Source: Lactuca virosa
Taxonomy: Eukaryota; Streptophyta; Magnoliopsida; Asterales; Asteraceae
Length of the DNA: 64,000 nt
Assembly (NCBI GenBank): GCA_928212115.1
Contig: CAKMRJ010003334.1
Location: 38,348,456-38,412,455 of the forward strand
Direction of reading: 5' to 3'
Shown: piece after piece, positions 48,415-57,701 of the stretch
How the letters are laid out: every line of letters starts with the position of its first letter
Numbering within the stretch: the first letter of the stretch is position 1
Made by a program: the position numbers and the translations under genes
Notes under the pieces: model-generated
Databases searched by the model: none
What the model saw: the letters and a program-made list of their open reading frames with translations, nothing else
Told to the model about the DNA's origin: nothing

Positions 48415-49850
48415 GATATTTCGGGCACCAAACGTCGTTTTTTTTTCTCCTTTTTTTTTCACACCTCTATTATACATGATTATCTATATTTTCACCAATT
48501 TATAGCTATTAATATCATTCATAAATATGTGTGCACATACGCGATCCATTGCTCGTTTTAGTGGTTTAACACTATAATGCTTATGAAGACGGGCAAAAAC
48601 ATCGCACAAACAGGTAGACCTACAGCAGGAGGAGGAGGAGGAGCATCAGCAGCAGCAGCAGCAGCAGCACCAGCACCAGCACCAGCACCAGCAGCAGCAG
48701 CACCAGCAGCACCATCAGCAGCAGCATCACCAGCACCACCATCACCATCACCAGCACCACCATCAGAAGCATCATCAGCATCAGCAGAAGCAGAACAGCA
48801 GCAGCATCACCATCAGCGGCAGCAGTATCACCATCATCAGCAGCAGCATCAGCACCATCAGCAGCAGCACCAGCAGCACCACCACCACCACCAGCAGCAT
48901 CAGCATCAGCATCAGCACACCACCATCATCACCAGCAGCATCACCACCACCATCACCAGCACCATCACCAGCACCAGCACCATCAGCAGCAGCACCAGCA
49001 GCAGCATCAGCACCAGCACCACCAGCACCAGCACCATCACCACCAGCATCATCATCAGCAGCAGCATAAGCAGAATCAGCAGCACCATCACCAGCATCAG
49101 CAGCAGGATCACCAGCATCAGCAGCAGCACCATCATCAGCAGCACCAGCAGCACCACCACCACCACCAGCAGCAGCAGCAGCAGCAGCACCACCACCATC
49201 ATCACCATCATCATCACCACTATCACCACCCTTACCATTACACCACCATCATCATCACCACCATCATTATCATCACCATCACCATCACCATCACCATCAC
49301 CATCACCATCACCACCACCATCACCACCACCATCACTATCACCACCATCACCATCACACCACCATCACCATCACCATCACCATCACCATCACCATCACCA
49401 TCACCATCACCATCACCATCACCATCACCATCACCATCACCATCACCACACCACCATCACCATCACCACCATCACCATCACCACCATCATCATCACTATC
49501 ACCATCACCATCACCATCAATATCACCATCACCATCATCATCACCATCACCATTACCATCACCATCACCATCACCACTACCACCATCACCATCACCACCA
49601 TCATCATCACTATCACCATCACCATCACCATCACCATCACCATCACCACCATCACATCACACCACCATCACCATCACACCACCATCACCAAACGTCGTTT
49701 TTTTTCTCCTTTTTTTTCACACCTCTATTATACATGATTATCTATATTTTCACCAATTTATAGCTATTAATATCATTCATAAATATGTGTGCACATACGC
49801 GATCCATTGCTCGTTTTAGTGGTTTAACACTATAATGCTTATGAATACGT
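48415..49850 (+). repeat. Direct duplication of about 1.26 kb period inside the CACTA element
   Basis: The leader containing 'accaaacgtcgttttttt', 'gtgcacatacgcgatccatt' and 'aacactataatgcttatgaa' occurs just before each simple-repeat block (48430 onwards and 49688 onwards), followed each time by 'tagacc.acagcagga'. The two leaders are almost identical, so the leader plus block was duplicated. Confidence 0.85.
48634..49690 (+). repeat. CAN-type simple repeat block 1 (CAG/CAC/CAT, grading to CACCAT)
   Basis: Starts GGA/GCA-rich, moves to CAG/CAC mixes, then to long CACCAT/CATCAC hexamer runs. The plus strand is almost free of G from about 49190. A long open frame (48577-49737) reads Ala/Pro, Gln/His, Thr/Ile, Ser/Pro and His runs; this is what any frame of such a repeat gives and is not evidence for a protein. 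Confidence 0.95.
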
Positions 49851-49896
49851 TCAAAAACATCTCACAAACATGTAGACCGACAGCAGGAGAGAGGAG

Positions 49897-50150
49897 GAGG
49901 ATGGAGCAGCAGCACCAGCATCACCAGCACCACCAGCAGCACCAGCACCACCAGCACCAGCACCATCACCAGCAGCAGCAGCAGCACCAGCACCAGCACC
50001 AGCAGCAGCACCAGCACCACCAGCACCAGCACCAGCACCACCAGCATAATCAGCATCAGCAGCAGAAGCAGAAGCAGCAGCACCATCACCAGCATCAGCA
50101 TCAGCACCATCAGCAGCAGCAGCACCAGCATCAGCATCACCATCATCACT

Positions 50151-50181
<31 letters not shown>

Positions 50182-50354
50182 CCACCACCATCATCACCAT
50201 CATCATCACCACCACCATCACCATCACCATCACCACCATCATCATCACCATCATCATCATCATCACCATCACCATCACCATCACCACCATCATAATCATC
50301 ATAATCATAATCATCATCACCATCACCATCATCATCATCATTATCACCATCATC

Positions 50355-50385
<31 letters not shown>

Positions 50386-51190
50386 CCACCACCATCGTCA
50401 CCATCATCATCACCACTATCACCACCCTTACCATCACACCACCATCATCATCACCACCATCATTATCATCACCATCACCATCACCATCACCATCACCATC
50501 ACCATCACCATCACCATCACCATCACCATCACCACCACCATCACCACTACCATCACTATCACCACCATCACCATCACACCACCATCACCATCACCATCAC
50601 CATCACCATCACCATCATCATCACCATCACCATCACCACCATCACCATCACCACCATCATCATCACTATCACCATCACCATCACCATCAATATCACCATC
50701 ACCATCATCATCACCATCACCATTACCATCACCATCACCATCACCATCACCACTACTACCATCACCACTACTACCATCACCATCACCACCATCATCATCA
50801 CTATCACCATCACCATCACCATCACCATCACCATCACCACCATCACCATCACACCACCATCACCATCACCACCATTACCATCATCACCATCACCATCACC
50901 ATCACCATTACACCACCATCACCATCACCACCATCACCGTCACCCCCATCACCATCACTATCACCATCACCATCATCACCATCACCATCATCACCATCAC
51001 CATCACCATCACCGTCACCGTCACCGTCACCATCACCATCATCATCACCACCACCACCACCACCACCACCACACCACCACCATCACCATCACCATCACCA
51101 TCACAATCACCATCACCACCACCACCGCCACCATCACCATCACCATCACACTATCAATAGTCATCGTCATCATCATCATCATCCTCATCG
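49897..51190 (+). repeat. CAN-type simple repeat block 2
   Basis: Same composition as block 1: CAGCAC-rich first, then CATCAC/CACCAT hexamers with a few CGT variants near 51010. An open frame at 49835-51160 encodes mainly poly-His and Ser-Pro runs and is regarded as spurious. Confidence 0.95.
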
Positions 51191-51744
51191 TCATCATTTA
51201 TGCATCAATTTGTTGTTGTTTATGTTTTGTTTTAAGTTTAATCAGGATTACACTTAAATGGGGGAGGTTTGTTGGTGATTTTATATCATCATTATTTAAG
51301 TGTAATTTGATTAAAATTGTTGACCAAAAGTGATCTTGTTGAATATTGAACAAGTTAGGATGGTGTAAGAGTGCACTTGTTCAAGTTTTTCAAGATTTAA
51401 AGTACATTTTTATTTAGAGGAGAAGCCCCTAAACGAACGGGGGTCCGGGAGCAGCGCCCCTGGCGGGGTCCAAAGGGCAGAGCCCCTGGCTGGGATCGAG
51501 CTGAGAGGTCAGCGCGAATTTTTTTTTATTTGGACTATGTTGCTATATTAAAAATGCATCAAAAATCCAATTTTAGAAAGTTGACCCTTTTTAGAAAGTT
51601 TACTGTTCGTGTGTTAAATATGTAAGAAAATTTATCAAAAAAAAAAAAAATTTAAGACTCGAATAATAATAATAATAATAATAATATTAATAATAATAAT
51701 AATAAAACGGTAGACGAAGTGGTTAAAAGTTTTAGTGGACCAAA
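51191..51744. other. CACTA interior, with two GC-rich short repeats
   Basis: Around 51430-51510 two imperfect units of 'ggggtcc...cagcgcccctggc' type stand out as GC-rich. An AAT microsatellite is at 51665-51704. No gene. Confidence 0.5.
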
Positions 51745-51840
51745 AGGGTATGGATGAGGCATTCCCAGCCCAGTGGTAAAGCTGATGGTTAAGTATGTAA
51801 TGTACCCAAGTTCGAGTCCCTCTACCTCCGTTTTTTTTAA
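51745..51840 (+). mobile_element. Candidate tRNA-derived SINE or tRNA relic
   Basis: Box-A-like CAGCCCAGTGGTAAAG (near 51768) and box-B-like AAGTTCGAGTCCC (near 51810) are about 42 bases apart and are followed by a T run. The spacing and motifs fit a pol III promoter of tRNA type. No clear target duplication and no cloverleaf could be drawn, so a functional tRNA is unlikely. Confidence 0.45.
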
Positions 51841-51939
51841 TTTTTTTTTGGCCTTTTTCAGTTTCCCGGTTTTTTTTTTTTAATTGTTTTTGGCCTTTTT
51901 AAGTTTAGGGTTTTATATTTGTTTGGCCGCCTGCGCTTC

Positions 51940-53718
51940 CATTTTAGCGGGATCCAAATCGAGACTCCGAATAATTCTTCTCGCTTCTTCTTCCTCCCTT
52001 CTGTCTTCTGTGTTCGTTACCCAAAAAACCACCATCGACGTCTACCCATTTTAGAAAAGAAAAAAAAAAACACGCTGTGAGAAAAAGAAGGCGACGAGCG
52101 ACCATCTCCCTCGTCGGCGGCCCTCTTTTCCGTCGATATTGCCGGCGCCGCCCGTCTCCGTCCAACTTTCCTTCTTCTCCGGCGCATCTGCTCTCCTCTC
52201 TCTCGGCCTCTTAGCTCGGTTCTTCCCCAAAAAGGTAAAACCCTAGTTTTTTTTTTTTGAAATTACTTCATATATACAATTTAGATGCCTTATTCAGTGA
52301 TAATGTTGATATGTTTTGTTGAATGTGAGGTCGAATTTAAGGGTTTAGGTTAAATTTTGGTTGAATTTGATAAAATATTTGGTTAATTTCACCTCAACAT
52401 GTGATAAAATATTTGGTTAATTTCACCACTCACAGTTACTTTATCCCTAATACAGATAACCAAAACAAGCAACCAATATTATTGATCACATTGTAGATGT
52501 AATTAGTATTGTATATTAATGGGTTTAACCGTCTAATACAGGGATTAATTAATCTAAATATGACAGATAGTGGTTAAATGGAGGATTTCTTAGTGGTACA
52601 TCCTGATATACTCTGTTTCATCATGTATGGTCATGTATGGTCTTTAGTATTTCTACCAACCATTAATGAGCTAAGATGCTTATCATATTGATTTATAACT
52701 TGAAAAGAGAATATTTCATGATGTATTCAGATCTGAAATCAAGGCGTGACAGATATAGTTGCCAACCTACAAAAGAAGATGTTAAAAGATGCTTCATGTT
52801 AGAATTCGACAGATCTGTGAGTATTGGTTGATGTTTCTTCTTAAAGATAGTGAGAAAATAAACAACTTTAACTTGAAAATCCTTAACATCAATTTAATAA
52901 TGATCTCACTAATTGTGTTTCAGGCTTTTATAATTGCATCAACTACAACAGAGGAGGAGATGCTAAGCTGGTAAGAATCCGTGTCCTTTTTTCATAATCA
53001 TGAAAAGAGATTTATTTGTTTAGCTCTACATATGAAATTGACGAGGAAGGGAATTTTGACCCGTATTTATGCTCTTATGGTGCTACAATAGTTTTTCCTT
53101 TTTATTTTTGCTCTCAATCCCATATATCGCCTTTCTTTTATGGCATATTTGTTATGATGGAATGAAATCACAAAGAAATGGAACTGATAAGTGATAACTC
53201 ACTAAGTGCAACAGGGGAATACTTGTCTCTTATTCACTAACCTTATCTTCAACCTCATAAATTTAATACAATTCACATTACAAGATTTTTTACATCTTGT
53301 TATTCTGATTAGGAATCATGAAATAGTTCTGGAAGCTCAATCACCCTACTAATCTTTGAATCACCATGTTCGGCTTATGAAATTCAAATAAGTCAAAATT
53401 TTGTTTTATACATTTGTGTATCTACCATTACATGCCACCTAAGAAGGCAACATTAAAGTGTGTTCTAATTTTGCAGGACCATGGTCTCTCAACTGGTGAA
53501 GCAAGAACAAATAGAAATTATTGTTGCCAAGGTGAATTAACTTAGGAATTTATATAACATTCTTATGCAATTCCTTTTAAGGTGTATATGTTTTGGTTTT
53601 CTAAGTGGCATATTTTGAATTTTAAGATTTGAAATATTTATAGATCAACTTTTTATAATTTACTTCATATCCTTTACTTGTAATTGTTTAGGCAAAAGAA
53701 ATTCATCCGTCTTACTGA
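51940..53718 (+). pseudogene. Captured host gene fragment in the CACTA element, five exons
   Basis: A GC- and pyrimidine-rich leader (about 51940-52234) ends at a donor AAG/GTAAAA. Then come exons 52731-52816 (acceptor TATTCAG, donor GTGAGT), 52924-52970 (TTTCAG, GTAAGA), 53477-53531 (TTTTGCAG, GTGAATT) and 53692-53718 (TGTTTAG), ending in TGA. Splice phases fit and the frame is open across the last four exons: RRDRYSCQPTKEDVKRC, then TTTEEEMLSW, then QLVKQEQIEIIVAKAKEIH. No ATG-to-frame link to the leader is clear, because the codon joining exons 1 and 2 is uncertain. I do not recognise the protein; a faint likeness to the end of a PH domain (...EEEMLSW) is only a hint. Most probably a transduplicated gene piece. 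Confidence 0.6.
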
Positions 53719-53919
53719 TAACATTGTGCAGCTTGGATACGAGATGTGTATTCATTTACTGTATTTGATTTTCCACTTTTTTCTTTGAGGGAAACATTTT
53801 GAAGATATGTTATTTGGGACAAATGTGTTATTGAATGTGGGACAAATGTGAATTGAATTTGGTATTTGACAAAAAATTGGAACTTTTTAAATTAATTTTT
53901 TTTTAAAAAATAAAGCGAG

Positions 53920-54250
53920 GTTAGCTACGGATTTCCGTAGCTATTAAGGTCCGTAGCTATTCCGTAGCTATTTGGATCCGTAGCTATTCTGTAGCTATTT
54001 AGTTCCGTAGCTATTCCGTAGCTATTTGAATCGTAGCTATTCCGTAGCTATTTAGCTTCGTAGCGATTCTGTAGGAATTCCGTAGTTATTTTTTTCTGTA
54101 GCTATGGTAGCTACGGAATTTTCCGTAGCTATTCCGTAGCTAATCCGTAGCTATAATTTAGCCACGGGCCATTATGCTACAACCATTTTTCCGTAGCAAT
54201 TCCGTAGCTATCCGTTTATAGCTACGGATTGTGCTGTAGCTATTGATCAA
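53920..54250. repeat. Right subterminal TAGCTACGGA repeats of the CACTA element
   Basis: More than a dozen copies of TCCGTAGCTA or close variants in about 330 bases, ending just before the inverted CACTA terminus. Confidence 0.9.
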
Positions 54251-54267
54251 GTTTTCTAGTAGTGTTC

Positions 54268-54525
54268 CATCTAAAATAGTTCCAGCTTGTCTTGTGTTTA
54301 TGTTAGGTGATTTTTGGTGAATATACTTACATTTATGTCGATTAATAGGTTTATGGTGGTAAAATTGAATTTGATGGAGAGAAGGTTAAATATGTCATTT
54401 ACTTGAATTCAGATAGGTAATTCAGTTTTTTTCTTTTTAAATTTAAAAAAAAAACAATCATTTTTATACAATATTATTTTGATACAAACATCATTTATCA
54501 ATTCACTAATTAATCCATAGATGAC

Positions 54526-54564
<39 letters not shown>

Positions 54565-54642
54565 GACATAAGGTTTATATAGAAATAAACATGTCGCCCC
54601 AATATGCAAAACCGATCTTATATTCTTCTGGTAAGTAATTGC
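54268..54642. other. Downstream region of reductase copy 2
   Basis: AT-rich 3' flank with an AAT microsatellite (about 54528-54562). No separate feature seen. Confidence 0.5.
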
Positions 54643-56124
54643 CTAAAAAATGTAAGGAATAAAAGCCTTAACATTCTTAGGGAACTTATCCCCGAACTTT
54701 GATAGGTACCATTCCCGGGTGGCGTAACTCCTCCCTGTCAAGTATGCAATTGTGCCCAAAGTGAAAGCAAACGCATACAACGTTTGTGAAATGCATGAAA
54801 TCCCTACATACCCAAGAATTTCAAATAGATAGTGTGGGCATATGACCAAATCAAACAAACCTCCTTGCGGGATTTTGTACTCTTTTTCCCCATTCTTCCT
54901 CAGATTAGCGAGAAGATAATGGTGGTAGAAGTTTCCGATTATTCCGACTACAAACAACCCAGTTCCAATGTATTTTAGATCTACCAAAGGCTCGGGAAAG
55001 TCTTTGGATAGATATTGAGTATAAATCATTGTCGCCGTGGAAAAGGTATAACTCAATGAGATGATTATTGCCGATTCTAATAACATGGAACCACTATACT
55101 TGTGAAGAAAAAGGACCTACATCATGAAGTTGAAATACAATAAAAAACCAAACACGTTTATTCCATTAAAATTTCAATTGAATCGAGATCCAAACAAATA
55201 ACATTTGTTTTTATCCTGCCCATCCATGGGAGCATCAATGTGATTTGTACATCCTCGGCCGTATCAGTAGGTGGGTGGACGATGGCCTAAGCCTCCAAAT
55301 TTCTAGGGTCCATTAAGGCTTCCAAATTTCTAGGGTCCATTAAGGCTTCCAAATTTCTAGGGTCCATTTTTTTTTATGTATCTACATATATTATTATAAG
55401 AAAAAAGCATTTGGTATTAAGTCATCAAAAATGAAAAAAACGAGATTGTAGCCAAAATTGATGGAGAAGACGAAGAGATTCCAACAGATTCTTCGAGAAT
55501 CTAAGCAATTAATCATTTTTTACTTAAAAATTATTATTAACGACCTATTTTTTATTTTGTCCCGAGCCTCAAATCGGTTTGAATCGGCCCTGTGTACATC
55601 AGACATATGTTGACATGTTAGGTGTCTGACAATGCCCATAATAAACTCAATCCACATTGGAACTAAAACTCTACTGTTGAGGCTCAAACCATTGATTGTT
55701 TCCTCAAAGATACCACCATCTAATTAAGTATTGTTATATGCGTCCCGGAAACAAAACACAACATATTTTAGGAGTCCAGTATTGGATGTACCTCAAGTAC
55801 CCTTTTGAGGAAATGAGCGGTGAGAGCCGAAGCAAGCAACATGAATCTAAGATCTTGATCGTGAAACACCAGTAAAGAAGCCAAGCCCACGAGAAACGCG
55901 GGTGTATACGAAAAAAGCATACCGTTCCTACTTGATAACTTTGTATTATCCTCTTTCTTTACAACGCCTACGTTCAAGAATTTGGAATATTGCATATGCT
56001 TGCCTTTGATCTCCATGTACCCTGCACTCGATAACGACGTAAGGCCGATGACCGACATGGTGGAGACAAACAACGAAGGTGGTGGTGGAAACAAGAAGTT
56101 TAGCATAACGGAAGGAATTGCCAT
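54643..56124 (-). CDS. Steroid 5-alpha-reductase family protein, copy 2 (complete, 268 aa, two exons)
   Basis: NADPH-dependent membrane reductase of the 3-oxo-5-alpha-steroid 4-dehydrogenase family (relatives of DET2). Exon 1 is 56124-55792 (111 codons, MAIPSVMLNF...KRVLE), donor GT at 55791; exon 2 is 55116-54643 after a TGTAG acceptor, starting VLFLHKYSG, phase 0. Start chosen at 56124 because it aligns with copy 1; an in-frame ATG at 56193 would add 23 unmatched residues. Conserved C-terminal features: NFYHHYLLANLRK, EKEYKIPQGGLFDL, VICPHYLFEIL and the end KAFIPYIF. Several hydrophobic segments suit an ER membrane protein. The 268-residue length equals the plant family norm. The intron is 675 bp. 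It is the paralogue of the gene at 1-1157, same strand. The exact substrate is not known from sequence. Confidence 0.92.
55117..55791 (-). other. Intron of reductase copy 2, with a small tandem repeat
   Basis: Within the intron the phrase 'ccaaatttctagggtccat' occurs three times (about 55293-55370), a roughly 28-bp tandem repeat. The remainder shows no feature. Confidence 0.75.
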
Positions 56125-56158
56125 TTTGATTCTGTTTGTTTTTTTGAGCTTAATGTGG

Positions 56159-56168
56159 TGTATTATAG
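56159..56168 (-). promoter_or_regulatory. Candidate TATA element of reductase copy 2
   Basis: CTATAATACA on the minus strand lies about 40 bases upstream of the start codon. Weak evidence by itself. Confidence 0.3.
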
Positions 56169-56413
56169 GTCGAGGTGTAATGGGGTCATTCATACAAGTA
56201 AATTAATATCAGTTGTACTAGTAGTTGGTGTCGTTTGCAACATGGATAAATGTGTGGTTGTGATTGTAAATCAACATTGAAAGGGATAAAGGGTTTGGAA
56301 AGTAAAAAAGAAAAATCCAGAACAAATCGTTTATTGTTTTACAATATTATTTTCGGCTATTACAAATAATTATTAAAAACCATAATTTGAATATATGGTA
56401 CAAAATTTGTACT

Positions 56414-56723
56414 TTAGGACGTGTTTGATATGAAGTTTTTAAAATCTTACTTTTTAAGAAAAAAACTTGGAAGAAATGAAAAAAAAAATTCCGTTCGCTT
56501 TTAGTTTTTATTTTAAACAAAAAAAACTTTTAATTTAAAAGCTAATTCAAATAGTTTTTGAAATCTTTAGTTTTTAGTTTTTATATGATTTCACATTTAA
56601 ATGCTAACAACTATTTTTTTAGAATACTTATTACACACAAATAAAAGTGACGGTTTCCAGCTTTAAACAACCATTCTTTTCTACCAAACTACCAGCTATT
56701 AGCTAGTTTGCCAAACAAGTCCC
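56414..56723. mobile_element. Possible small TIR element (hAT-type MITE)
   Basis: Left GGACGTGTTTGATA and right (inverted) GGGACTTGTTTGGCA resemble the ends of common plant hAT MITEs, with an AT-rich, partly self-complementary interior. I could not find a matching 8-bp target duplication, so the assignment is tentative. Confidence 0.4.
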
Positions 56724-57660
56724 TGATTTATTTATTTAAAATTTAAAAATTAAAATAAGGTTTTCCTATCTGCATGGAGCTGATACTACTCACATGGGAA
56801 AGTAAAATAACTTAGAGCCACTATCAAACTTAAAGGTGACAGCGATCTCATTTCCTTAATTCCTTTCTAACATTTTTATGTTTTACAAAACTACCTTTGT
56901 TTAATATGACTTTTTGACTACCTTTAAGAGACCACGTAATACATATACAATGAGAATCCCCTCTAAGAAAATATATATTGAGGTTATTAAAATTATGATT
57001 TCGTAGGATTGAACCTTAGGTAAATCAATTCAGATCTTACTTAGATCGTTTTCCGATAAAATCACGGTAGAATCGTAGGATCGGATCGTAAATTCGTAGG
57101 ATCATTACTATTTTTTTAAAAGAAAATTCTAATATTTTTTATCGGACTAATTATGTAAAAATTACCAATTTTGAATTGCTTATCATTAAATGATGTATTA
57201 GATATGTGATTTTTATGTTTTAAACTAACTTATTGTTAACTGAATGCTTAACCGGTGGATGAAAATGTATTTTTTATTTTTTTAAAATGATTTTGGTAGG
57301 AACTTACGATTTGATTCGATCTTACGATCACGATATTGTAAAACGGAAAACGACCATATATAAGATCCCGATTTTGACAACCTTGGTCTATACGACCTGT
57401 AATGAACTCTCTCACTTTCTTTTTCTTCCCTCCTCTCTTTTCATGCCCTTTTTAGTCATTTTACAATTATAAAGTTTTTTGTCACCACAAAGCTAATCCA
57501 AACACTTTTTAAAAACTTTTTAAAATATAACGTTTTAGGGTGATCAAAAGTCCAAAGTGTAAAAAAAGAAACAAAACACAAAGTAATAGCCTTCCACTGT
57601 CTTCAAATCCTTTAACCAGAAAAGTGAATGGAGGTCGAAGGATCATTAAAGTAGTTACCT
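56724..57660. other. Spacer downstream of the PPR gene, no gene seen
   Basis: AT-rich, with phrases such as 'cgatcttacgatc' and 'gtaggatcggatcg' around 57050-57350 that hint at an old repeat. No coding frame of note. Confidence 0.4.
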
Positions 57661-57701
57661 TTGTATGGTTTACCCTCTTTTATACAGCTGTTTAATTATA
57701 C

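Larger units (their letters stand above)
47285..54264. mobile_element. CACTA (En/Spm-type) element, non-autonomous, 7.0 kb
   Basis: Ends CACTACTAGAAAA (47285) and, inverted, the same 13 bases at 54264, flanked by a 3-bp duplication TTC (47282-47284, 54265-54267). Both subterminal regions are packed with the short motif TAGCTACGGA in both orientations (47310-47550, 47705-47760, 48245-48405, 53920-54250), as expected for transposase-binding repeats. No transposase frame is present. The interior contains simple-sequence arrays, a possible SINE and a multi-exon gene fragment. Confidence 0.93.

Noticed and set aside
48577..49737. 386-codon open frame with Ala/Pro, Gln/His and Thr/Ile runs
   Set aside because: It is a by-product of a stop-free CAN simple repeat; neighbouring frames are equally open and the composition follows the repeat unit.
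49835..51160. 441-codon poly-histidine open frame
   Set aside because: Same reason as block 1; the shared leader lies outside it and no conserved domain is present.
51745..51840. Functional tRNA gene
   Set aside because: Box A- and B-like motifs are present, but I could not pair an acceptor stem or anticodon arm; a SINE relic is more likely.
55768..56193. Longer reductase start at 56193
   Set aside because: The extra 23 residues have no counterpart in copy 1, and the start at 56124 gives the family's usual 268 residues.
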